Positions 1 to 6,107 of a stretch of 8,260 nucleotides of DNA are shown here, piece after piece (within the stretch, counting starts at the first letter, position 1; every line of letters begins with the position of its first letter). The notes beneath the pieces were generated by a model. It did not search any database and had not been told where the DNA came from. It saw nothing but the letters and a program-made list of their open reading frames with translations. The DNA comes from Anaerolineae bacterium (lineage in GTDB: Bacteria; Chloroflexota; Anaerolineae; E26-bin7). Position numbers and translations under genes: made by a program. The stretch lies in assembly GCA_029933115.1 (NCBI GenBank), contig JAOZOT010000144.1, forward strand, positions 1 to 8,260, read 5' to 3'.

Positions 1-347
1 TGCGCCCTCGGAGTGGGGCAGCCTGCCCAACCACGATTGAGTGCAGAGCTACCGCGCTTATGAGCCTTAAGAAATTATCCGGGTAACGAAGTGCTTTCGG
101 CGGAAGCCCAACGCTAAAGCCGTCGGAAGGGCATAGCCCTGCGGACTGTTTTCAGGTTCAAACGAGGCAAATCTCAGCCCCGCAGGGGCTTGGGCCCTCT
201 CAGCGCGGGGACTTTAGCCCCGCGCCTGGGTTGGGCCGGCCGGAAGTGCCCTAAACGTTCGCACCTCAAATAATTTCTTAAAGTTCATCAAATCCAGGCC
301 GGGCGAGGTGAGCAGTTACGCAGGTAATCAAGGAGCACGGAGGAACT
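1..347. other. Gene-free spacer, palindrome-rich
   Basis: No reading frame with coding character is visible on either strand. Positions 1-60 contain only a small hairpin (GGGCA/TGCCC, 16-28). Positions 61-287 form the inverted-repeat-bounded element listed separately. From 288 to the start codon at 348 the sequence is unremarkable until the purine-rich ribosome binding site at 339-343. I could not pick out a convincing sigma-70 promoter for the downstream gene. The AT-rich right arm at 270-282 is the only stretch resembling a -10 region, and nothing convincing sits at the -35 distance. Confidence 0.6.
61..287. repeat. Inverted-repeat-bounded palindromic element A
   Basis: The outer arms are 61-78 and 270-287. 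Read inward on opposite strands they match at 16 of 18 positions (TGArCyTTAAGAAATTAT). Between them lie GC-rich hairpins: AGGGC/GCCCT at 128-140, AGCCCC/GGGGCT at 176-190, and an 8-bp stem GCGCGGGG/CCCCGCGC at 203-225 whose loop includes CTTTAG. After the last hairpin come GGGCCGG (233-239) and GCCCTAAACG (248-257). Both motifs recur in element B at 2318-2531. There is no open reading frame, so if mobile it would be non-autonomous (MITE-like). That label is an inference from architecture only: I see no obvious target-site duplication and cannot test copy number. Confidence 0.5.
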
Positions 348-965
348 ATGGAGCTTGGTAGAGGAGTATTTTACCTCGTTGCCCTGGCTTCCGTTGGCCT
401 GGGTGTGGTCTACTGTTTCTTCGGATACCGTATCTTCAAGATTATCCTCGGCATTTTGGGCTTTATTTTGGGCGCGTCAGTGGCTGCCGAGATCGCGCTT
501 GGCATGTTCGGCCGAGGACAGCAGATCATAGTAATCCTGGCCGGTCTGATGGGAGGTGTTATAGGTGCTGTCCTGATGGTAGCCCTATATTTTGTCGGCG
601 TGTTTCTCTTGGGAGCCTGGCTCGGAAGTTTATTGGGAGTTCTGCTCACCGGTGGAGGCAGAGGCACGCTTGAGACTATCATCGTGTTGGTGTTAGCCGT
701 TGCCGGTGGAGTCATCGCTCTTGTGCTTCAGAAGTGGATGATTATCATATCCACTTCTCTGAGCGGGGCGTGGGGTATTGTGTCTGGGGTTCTCCAGTTT
801 ATAACAGGCGGCTTTGGCCCTGTGCGACCCTTTCAATATCATCCCAATCTCAGAGCCTTGCGCCCTCTGGGCGTGCGAGGGTACGTTGCGCTCTTGTGCT
901 GGCTTCTCCTCGGGATAGCCGGTGTCGTAGTACAATACAAAATTACAGGGGAGAAGGGAGAGTGA
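348..965 (+). CDS. Seven-span membrane protein, DUF4203/TMEM198-like
   Basis: This 205-residue protein is almost entirely hydrophobic. Likely membrane spans lie near residues 8-26, 29-50, 57-77, 79-101, 109-127, 129-152 and 176-196, with short polar turns (GYRIFK, GRGQQ, TGGGRG). A longer hydrophilic stretch of about 155-178 precedes the last span. Seven tightly packed, Gly/Ala-rich spans and the YCFFGYRIFKIILGILGF segment match my memory of the DUF4203 (TM7S3/TMEM198-type) family, whose bacterial role is unknown. There is no cleavable signal peptide, so the first span should act as a membrane anchor. The ATG at 348 is supported by GGAGG at 339-343, four bases upstream. The gene ends in a charged KITGEKGE tail. 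Homoserine dehydrogenase follows 78 bp later on the same strand, with no terminator seen between, so cotranscription is possible but a functional link is not implied. A generic multi-span protein is the alternative. Confidence 0.75.
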   Translation: MELGRGVFYLVALASVGLGVVYCFFGYRIFKIILGILGFILGASVAAEIALGMFGRGQQIIVILAGLMGGVIGAVLMVALYFVGVFLLGAWLGSLLGVLLTGGGRGTLETIIVLVLAVAGGVIALVLQKWMIIISTSLSGAWGIVSGVLQFITGGFGPVRPFQYHPNLRALRPLGVRGYVALLCWLLLGIAGVVVQYKITGEKGE

Positions 966-1031
966 GGTGCCAATACTGACGCAAGGTTGCGACGCTGTGG
1001 TGCGATGCTCAGGGGACGTGATTGAATTGCT

Positions 1032-1036
1032 GGAGG
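1032..1036 (+). promoter_or_regulatory. Ribosome binding site deciding the hom start
   Basis: GGAGG lies 7 bases before ATG at 1044 but only 4 bases before the in-frame TTG at 1041. The normal spacing and stronger codon favour ATG 1044, one residue shorter than the longest possible frame. Confidence 0.7.
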
Positions 1037-1043
1037 TGCTTTG

Positions 1044-2093
1044 ATGACAGTGACGGCTACACAGAAGGTGCGTTTGCTGTTGATCGGCGTGGGCAACGTG
1101 GGCCGGCGGTTTCTGGACTTGCTCGTCCGCAAGCGAGATACCCTCTGCGACCGCCTGGGGCTGGAGTTGACGTTGACCGGCGTGGCCGATACGTCCGGCG
1201 TGGCTATCCGCCCCTCTGGCCTCGATGCGCAACAGGTCGTGCAGCTCAAGGTCGAAGGCCAGGGTGTGGCGGCCTATCCGCGCTGGGGTCAGTCGGGGGT
1301 CTCTGCCTTCGAGATGGTGCGGACGACGGAGGCTGACCTGCTGCTGGAAGCTTCCCCCGCCAATCTGGAAGATGGCCAGCCGGGGCTGAGTTGCATCGAG
1401 GCGGCGCTGTCAAGGGGGATGCACGTCGTCACTGCCAATAAGGCGCCACTGGTGCTGGCTTTCCCCCGGCTGCTGGACCTGAGCAGGGTCCATGGCGTGC
1501 GACTCTGCTTCGACGCCACTGTGGCCGGCGGTCTCCCGGCCGTCAACCTGGGCCGGCGTGACCTGGCTGCGGCCGACATACATCGGCTGGAGGGCATCCT
1601 CAATCTCACCACCAATTACATCCTGACTCGTATGGCTCAGGATGGCTTGAGCTACGACGAGGCCCTGGCCCAGGCCCAGGCCGCCGGTCACGCCGAGGCT
1701 GATCCCCGCCTGGACGTGGAAGGGTGGGATGCTGCCAGCAAGCTGGTCATTCTGGCTCACAGCGTGCTGGACTACCCCGCCACCCTGGCCGAGGTGGCCG
1801 TCGAGGGCATCACCCACGTCAGCGCCGAGACGCTGCAACAGGCCGCCGCCGAGGGAAAGCGGGTGAAGCCGGTGGCCACCGCCGAGCGGGACGGCGAGCA
1901 CTACGCCCTCAGCGTGCGCCCCACCTGGCTGGAGGCCGACCACCCGCTGGCCCAGCTTGGCCCCAAGCAGATGGGCATCGTCTACCACACCGACATCAGC
2001 GGCGTCATCTCGGCGGCCATCGTCGAAGAGACCCCGTTGCCTACAGCATCGGCCCTGTTGCGCGATGTCGTTGACATCGTATCTTCTCAATGA
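1044..2093 (+). CDS. hom: Homoserine dehydrogenase, short form without ACT domain
   Basis: The enzyme reduces L-aspartate-4-semialdehyde to L-homoserine with NAD(P)H in the cytoplasm, at the branch point to threonine and methionine. Numbered from ATG 1044 (349 residues), the Rossmann dinucleotide loop GVGNVG is at 15-20, the ANK motif with the family's active-site Lys at 131-133, DATVAGGLP at 157-165, and the catalytic-domain signature ILNLTTNYILTRM near 185-197. In GHAEADPRLDVEGWDAASK, Glu218, Asp229 and Lys233 line up with the family's substrate-binding and catalytic acid/lysine residues. The protein ends after the catalytic domain (GPKQMGIVYHTDISGV). It lacks the C-terminal ACT regulatory domain of roughly 430-residue forms, so threonine feedback through ACT is not expected. 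One oddity is Leu in ILNLTTNY, where many relatives have Gly (ILNGTTNY). No aspartokinase or threonine synthase gene is in the window. Confidence 0.95.
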   Translation: MTVTATQKVRLLLIGVGNVGRRFLDLLVRKRDTLCDRLGLELTLTGVADTSGVAIRPSGLDAQQVVQLKVEGQGVAAYPRWGQSGVSAFEMVRTTEADLLLEASPANLEDGQPGLSCIEAALSRGMHVVTANKAPLVLAFPRLLDLSRVHGVRLCFDATVAGGLPAVNLGRRDLAAADIHRLEGILNLTTNYILTRMAQDGLSYDEALAQAQAAGHAEADPRLDVEGWDAASKLVILAHSVLDYPATLAEVAVEGITHVSAETLQQAAAEGKRVKPVATAERDGEHYALSVRPTWLEADHPLAQLGPKQMGIVYHTDISGVISAAIVEETPLPTASALLRDVVDIVSSQ

Positions 2094-2129
2094 CTTGGGC
2101 GGGCCTTGCGCTTTCGTCGTGGAGCTTGA

Positions 2130-2230
2130 GGGGCACTCCCTCCACTTCACTTTCCCGGCCCTGAAAGCAGAACCGGCGGGCCGTTCTCTCGCCTAGTGAG
2201 GGAAAGGGAGCATGGTGGAGGGACACCCCC
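2130..2230. repeat. Loose inverted repeat downstream of hom
   Basis: TCCCTCCAC at 2137-2145 pairs with GTGGAGGGA at 2215-2223, and TTTCCC at 2151-2156 with GGGAAA at 2200-2205. Flanking GGGG (from about 2130) and CCCC (to 2230) extend the match with small gaps. The roughly 45-base interior contains CCGGCGGGCC. It could fold as a long imperfect hairpin in the hom 3' region, but there is no T-run, so calling it a terminator is not justified. Confidence 0.35.
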
Positions 2231-2317
2231 CCGACCTGCTGCGCAGGCCCTTTACCCATAGCCGGTCCGACGGAAGCGGCGGATCGCATTTTTCGCTCAC
2301 GGCGGATTTGCAATCTG

Positions 2318-2531
2318 GTAACACTTTAGCTTTGTGAGCAACTGTCTACGGGGGCAATCACCGCCTCCCGCCTGGCGATAAATCGCCAGGCTGAGCAGGG
2401 GAAGGGCGCCGAAAGCGCCCTAAACGGCCATCTACGCAGCTCGATAGCCCGCTTCAGCGGGCTTGAGCTGCTCAGCCCTGAGCTTTAGCTCGGGGGCCGG
2501 GCCGAATGCCCTCACAAAACTAAACTGTTAC
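2318..2531. repeat. Inverted-repeat-bounded palindromic element B
   Basis: The outer 21-bp arms, 2318-2338 and 2511-2531, match at 19 of 21 positions on opposite strands (GTAACA…GTGAG). A further GGCGGATT lies just outside each arm (2301-2308, and on the minus strand at 2534-2541), offset by several bases. Inside are four hairpins: CCTGGCGA/TCGCCAGG (2371-2390), AGGGCGC/GCGCCCT (2403-2421), AGCCCGC/GCGGGCT (2446-2463) and CCC-T-GAGC/GCTC-GGG with a TTTA loop (2476-2494). The CTTTAG loop context, the following GGGCCGG, and GCCCTAAACG (2417-2426) are shared with element A, and the length is similar (214 versus 227 bp). It ends 115 bp before the reductase start codon. A non-autonomous repeat element is inferred; no transposase is present. 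Confidence 0.55.
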
Positions 2532-2548
2532 GCAATCCGCCGCCGGAC

Positions 2549-2570
2549 CGCCGGATTTGCAAATCCGGCG
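2549..2570. repeat. 22-bp perfect palindrome
   Basis: The sequence reads identically on both strands for 22 bases, each half being CGCCGGATTTG. Part of it (GCGGATTTGCAA) recurs at 2302-2313, on the other side of element B. With no loop it would need to open at TTGCAA to form a hairpin. It could be a dimeric protein binding site for the downstream reductase gene or a dispersed palindromic repeat unit. The partial second copy favours the repeat reading. Confidence 0.6.
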
Positions 2571-2591
2571 AGAGCAGGTAGCCGGCCCCCT

Positions 2592-2615
2592 GGGGCGACC
2601 GCAAGGGCTCGCCCC
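2592..2615. repeat. GGGGCGA hairpin upstream of the reductase gene
   Basis: GGGGCGA (2592-2598) pairs with TCGCCCC (2609-2615) around a 10-base loop containing GCAAGGGC. It lies 31 bases before the reductase start codon. This style of GGGGCGACC-GCAAGGG-TCGCCCC unit is one I associate with dispersed intergenic repeats in many environmental bacterial genomes. There is no T-run, so a terminator role is unlikely. Confidence 0.5.
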
Positions 2616-2646
2616 TACTTTATGAACATGACGCCAGGAGAATGTT

Positions 2647-5600
2647 ATGCCCTTTTCGAAGGTTGAAACCAAATTATCACCCAACGCTCTCACCGTCCTT
2701 CGGAGGAGATACCTGCGCAAGGACAAAGACGGCCAGGTCATCGAGACCCCGGCCGACCTGTTTCGCCGTGTGGCCCGGGCTGTGGCCGCTGCCGACCAAC
2801 TTTACACCCTCCGCACTGACAGCGAAGACACAGCGGAGGAGTTCTACCACCTGATGGCCAACCTGGAGTTCCTGCCCAATTCCCCCACCCTGATGAACGC
2901 AGGCACCGACCTGGGTCAGTTATCAGCGTGTTTTGTCCTCCCCATAGACGACGATATGACCAGCATTTTCGAAGCAGTGAAGGCCACTGCCTTGATCCAT
3001 CAGTCAGGGGGTGGCACGGGATTTGCCTTCTCCCGCCTGCGTCCGGCCGGCGATGTGGTCAAATCCACGGGCGGCATCGCCTCAGGCCCCATTTCCTTCA
3101 TGCGCGTCTTCGACACCGCCACTGACGTGATAAAGCAGGGCGGCCGCAGGCGGGGCGCCAACATGGGCATCCTGCGGGTGGACCACCCCGACATCCTGGA
3201 CTTTATCACCTGCAAGGAGCGAGAGGGGACCTTCAGCAACTTTAACATCTCTGTGGGGCTGACCGAGGCCTTCATGCGCGCCCTGGAAGCGGACGAGGAA
3301 TATGACCTGGTCAACCCCCGCACAGGCAAGGTGGCCGGTCGTTTGAGAGCGCGGGAGGTCTTTGACAAAATCGCCGCAGGAGCCTGGCGTAACGGCGAGC
3401 CGGGCATCATCTTCTTGGACCGGATGAACGAGTTCAACCCTACGCCAGATCTAGGGGAATATGAATCTACCAATCCCTGCATCACAGGCGATACCTGGAT
3501 CACTACCACCGAGGGAGCACGCCAGGTGAAGGATTTAATCGGACGTCCCTTCACGGCCATAGTCAACGGTGCTGAATGGCACAGCGAGGGTTTTTTCAGC
3601 ACAGGAACAAAACAAGTATACAAGCTAACCACTGTCGAGGGCTTCTCGTTACGACTAACTGCGGAGCATCCTCTCTTGAAAGTCACCGCTCTCACGCGCT
3701 ACCGGCTTGAAACGGAATGGACCAGAACGCAAGATTTGCAGCCGGGTGACCAGATTGTCATCCACAACCATCGGAACTTCCTGGGGTGGGAAGGTGCACA
3801 CACTGAAGCGGAAGGCTACTTGATGGGCTTCTTCCTCGGTGATGGCACAATAAACAGTGGCAAAATCATCCTCTCTTCGTGGGGTGAAAGTGACGGCGCA
3901 AAAGCCGTGCGCAAAGTGATATACGACTGCGTCCAAGAGATGCCGCACCGCAGCGATTTCGTGGGGTGGAGCGCCATCCCCGGCCGCAATGAGTATCGCC
4001 TGACACTCGCCGCTCTGCGTCAACTGGCGGATGAATTGGGCGTGGACAGCAGTAAGGCCCTCACACCGCAAATGGAGCAGGCCTCGGCAGATTTTTATCG
4101 TGGGCTGCTCCGGGGACTATTCGATGCCGATGGTTCGGTACAAGGTACTCAGGAAAAAGGGGTAAGCGTGCGCCTGGCTCAAAGCGACCTGGACATGTTG
4201 CGCATTGTCCAACGGATGTTGCTACGCCTCGGTATCGCGTCCAGGATTTATCAGAACCGCCGCCAGGAAACCACGCAGGAATTGCCCGATGGGAAAGGGG
4301 GAACACGAGAGTATCCAACCAAAGCCCAACACGAACTGGTAATCGCCAACGATAACCTGCGCTACTTCCACGAGCGCGTTGGTTTCAGTGATACTGACAA
4401 AGCCCACAAATTGGCTCAGGCTCTAAAGGCGTACCGGCGGGAAATGAACCGTGAACGGTTCGTGGTCACGATAGCAGAAATCGTCGCAGATGGCATGGAA
4501 GAAGTGTACGACGTTCACATTCCGGGCATCAACATGTTCGACGCCAACGGGTTGATGGTCCACAACTGCGGAGAACAAGTGCTGCTCCCTTATGAGAGCT
4601 GCAACTTGGGTTCCATCAACTTGGCCAAGATGGTTGCCGAGGACGCAATCAATTGGGAGAAGCTGGAGAGGACTGTCAAGAAGGCTGTCCACTTCATGGA
4701 CAATGTCATCACCGTCAACAAATTCCCCTTTTCGGCTATCAAGGAGGCCACGCTCAAAACGCGCAAAATCGGCCTGGGGGTGATGGGCTTCGCCGACATG
4801 CTGATCCAACTGGGCATCCCTTACGATTCAAAGGAAGGGGTGGCCATCGCCGAAAAAGTGATGGAAGCCATCAACTACTGGAGCAAAGAGGCTTCCTGTG
4901 ACCTGGCTGCCAGCCGGGGGAGCTTTCCCACCTTTGACCGGTCCATCTATGCCCAAGGGCGACTCCCCATCCCTGACCCAACCACCCAACCACCCAACCA
5001 CCTAGCCACCCAACCACCCAACCACCCAACCACCCAACCGCCCAACCACCTAGCTCCCCCCACCTTTGATTGGGGAGCCCTGGTCCGGCGGATCAAGGCC
5101 ACCGGCATCCGTAACGCTACCACCACGACCATCGCTCCCACGGGCACCATCAGCATCATCGCCGACGCCTCCAGCGGCATCGAACCTCTCTTCGCCCTGG
5201 CCTATGTGCGCCGCAACGTCCTCGACGCCGACGAGTTGCCCGTAGTCAACCCGCTCTTCGAGCGAGTGGCCAGAGAGCGGGGTTTCTACAGCCCAGAGTT
5301 GATGCGCCAGGTCGCCCGGGAAGGTAGCATCCAAGACATGGAAGAGGTCCCGGTTAACGTGCGCCGCGTCTTTGTCACCGCCCACGACATCGCCCCCCGG
5401 TGGCACATCAGGATGCAGGCGGCCTATCAGCGTTACGTGGACAACGCCGTCAGCAAAACCATCAACGCGCCCCATGATGCCACTGTTGACGATGTGCGTC
5501 GGGCTTATCTGCTGGCCTACGAAACAGGCTGCAAGGGTCTGACCATCTACCGCGACGGCAGCCGCCAGATCCAGGTTCTGAACAAAGGGACTGGTGAGAC

Positions 5601-6099
5601 CAAAACGACGGCCCCGACCAGTCACGAGACCAGAGCGCCGCGACCGAGACCGGTTCTGACCCATGGCACGACGGAGAAGATCATCCTGGGCTGCAATCGG
5701 ACCATGTACGTGACTATTAACGAGGACCAGGAGGGGCTGTGCGAGGTTTTCTTGCAGATGGGGAAATCCGGCGGCTGCACTGCTTCCCAGTCGGAGGCCA
5801 TCGGCCGGCTTATCTCCCTGGCCTTGAGGAGTGGCATCGAGACCAGGGCTGTCATTAGACAACTCAAGGGTATCCGTTGTCCTTCCCCTTCGTGGCACAA
5901 CGGCGGTTCGACCCTTTCCTGCTCCGATGCCGTGGCCAAGGCTCTGGAACGCTATCTCAACGGCTCAGGTCCTGGCCGACCGGTGGGCGTCAAGGGGTTG
6001 GTGGACATCTGCCCAGAGTGCCCCGAATGTGGGAGCATGGTGGAGCTTGTGGAGGGTTGCGCCATCTGTCGCGCTTGTGGCTACTCGCAGTGTGGATAG
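2647..6099 (+). CDS. nrdJ: Class II (B12-dependent) ribonucleotide reductase, intein-containing precursor
   Basis: The enzyme reduces ribonucleotides to deoxyribonucleotides with an adenosylcobalamin-generated thiyl radical, supplying dNTPs without oxygen. The precursor is 1150 residues; removing the 363-residue intein leaves 787. Visible landmarks are PNSPTLMNAG (78-87), Cys95 in SACFVLPI (redox cysteine), the nucleotide-binding HQSGGGTGFAFSRLRP (118-133), NP at 276-277, thiyl Cys641 and Glu643 completing NPCGE after splicing, Cys652 in YESCNLGSINL (partner of Cys95), and APTGTIS downstream. A TSCPD-like region (about 1008-1095) and a Cys-rich tail (1122-1150, ending CGYSQCG) likely shuttle reducing equivalents. 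I see no clear N-terminal ATP cone. The ATG at 2647 follows AGGAG (2636-2640) by six bases. An insertion, residues 779-802 (three TQPPNH octapeptides), is unlike the rest of the protein. No small-subunit gene (nrdB) is nearby, as expected for class II. Confidence 0.95.
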   Translation: MPFSKVETKLSPNALTVLRRRYLRKDKDGQVIETPADLFRRVARAVAAADQLYTLRTDSEDTAEEFYHLMANLEFLPNSPTLMNAGTDLGQLSACFVLPIDDDMTSIFEAVKATALIHQSGGGTGFAFSRLRPAGDVVKSTGGIASGPISFMRVFDTATDVIKQGGRRRGANMGILRVDHPDILDFITCKEREGTFSNFNISVGLTEAFMRALEADEEYDLVNPRTGKVAGRLRAREVFDKIAAGAWRNGEPGIIFLDRMNEFNPTPDLGEYESTNPCITGDTWITTTEGARQVKDLIGRPFTAIVNGAEWHSEGFFSTGTKQVYKLTTVEGFSLRLTAEHPLLKVTALTRYRLETEWTRTQDLQPGDQIVIHNHRNFLGWEGAHTEAEGYLMGFFLGDGTINSGKIILSSWGESDGAKAVRKVIYDCVQEMPHRSDFVGWSAIPGRNEYRLTLAALRQLADELGVDSSKALTPQMEQASADFYRGLLRGLFDADGSVQGTQEKGVSVRLAQSDLDMLRIVQRMLLRLGIASRIYQNRRQETTQELPDGKGGTREYPTKAQHELVIANDNLRYFHERVGFSDTDKAHKLAQALKAYRREMNRERFVVTIAEIVADGMEEVYDVHIPGINMFDANGLMVHNCGEQVLLPYESCNLGSINLAKMVAEDAINWEKLERTVKKAVHFMDNVITVNKFPFSAIKEATLKTRKIGLGVMGFADMLIQLGIPYDSKEGVAIAEKVMEAINYWSKEASCDLAASRGSFPTFDRSIYAQGRLPIPDPTTQPPNHLATQPPNHPTTQPPNHLAPPTFDWGALVRRIKATGIRNATTTTIAPTGTISIIADASSGIEPLFALAYVRRNVLDADELPVVNPLFERVARERGFYSPELMRQVAREGSIQDMEEVPVNVRRVFVTAHDIAPRWHIRMQAAYQRYVDNAVSKTINAPHDATVDDVRRAYLLAYETGCKGLTIYRDGSRQIQVLNKGTGETKTTAPTSHETRAPRPRPVLTHGTTEKIILGCNRTMYVTINEDQEGLCEVFLQMGKSGGCTASQSEAIGRLISLALRSGIETRAVIRQLKGIRCPSPSWHNGGSTLSCSDAVAKALERYLNGSGPGRPVGVKGLVDICPECPECGSMVELVEGCAICRACGYSQCG
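3478..4566 (+). mobile_element. LAGLIDADG-type intein within NrdJ
   Basis: This in-frame 363-residue insertion (precursor residues 278-640) splits Asn-Pro from the catalytic Cys-Gly-Glu. Intein numbering: splicing block A begins with Cys1 (CITGDTW), block B has the TAEH motif at 61-64, block F is VYDVHIPGINMFDANG (343-358), and block G ends in His362-Asn363, with Cys as the first C-extein residue. All standard class 1 splicing residues are therefore present. The inserted homing endonuclease has two LAGLIDADG motifs, LMGFFLGDGT (115-124, Asp122) and LRGLFDADGS (211-220, Asp218), each keeping its acidic residue, so it may still be active. The intein looks less GC-rich than the exteins, with more AAA/ATA/AAC codons, which fits later acquisition. 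The -1 residue is proline. Splicing is required before the reductase active site exists. Confidence 0.95.
4981..5052 (+). repeat. Nine 8-bp tandem repeats inside nrdJ
   Basis: Nine consecutive units of consensus ACCACCCA run from 4981 to 5052 with few substitutions: units 3 and 9 end in CTA, unit 4 begins with G, and unit 8 has ACCGCCCA. The 72-bp tract is in frame and encodes three octapeptides, TTQPPNHL, ATQPPNHP and TTQPPNHL (residues 779-802). An 8-bp period keeps frame only in steps of three units, and nine units satisfies that. The minus strand carries regularly spaced GGG runs with five-base spacers and could form a G-quadruplex in the template strand. The tract lies between SIYAQGRLPIPD and FDWGALVRRIK, where I expect class II reductases to be shorter. 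Confidence 0.9.
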
Positions 6100-6107
6100 T
6101 CCAGAAG

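Larger units (their letters stand above)
2094..2646. other. Gene-free spacer built of repeats
   Basis: This 553-bp gap between hom and the ribonucleotide reductase gene holds no credible gene on either strand. Its short open frames are Arg/Pro/Ser-rich and cross the palindromes. Its contents, in order, are a loose inverted repeat (about 2130-2230), element B (2318-2531) with flanking CGGATTTGCAA-type sequence, a 22-bp palindrome (2549-2570) and a 7-bp-stem hairpin (2592-2615). I looked for a cobalamin riboswitch and for NrdR boxes, since a B12-dependent reductase follows, and found neither. No convincing terminator for hom (stem plus T-run) is visible. Confidence 0.6.

Noticed and set aside
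1410..2150. Minus-strand open frame (246 codons) opposite hom
   Set aside because: It is Gly/Gln/His-rich and low in information, and it lies entirely over the confidently assigned homoserine dehydrogenase.
2206..2220. 15-bp exact direct repeat (GGGAGCATGGTGGAG) shared with 6031-6045 at the end of nrdJ
   Set aside because: No extended similarity flanks the match, and one copy is in-frame reductase coding sequence. It is most likely chance in purine-rich DNA.
2531..2646. Possible cobalamin riboswitch or NrdR boxes upstream of nrdJ
   Set aside because: I looked because the enzyme is B12-dependent, but saw no B12-box-like core and no paired NrdR-box sequences.
2463..2666. 67-codon open frame in the spacer before nrdJ
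   Set aside because: It runs through element B, the 22-bp palindrome and the nrdJ start. Its composition is typical of noncoding GC-rich repeats.
5050..5898. Long minus-strand open frame (282 codons) opposite nrdJ
   Set aside because: It is a mirror of the GC-rich nrdJ codons. Its translation has no domain, and the plus strand carries clear reductase motifs throughout.
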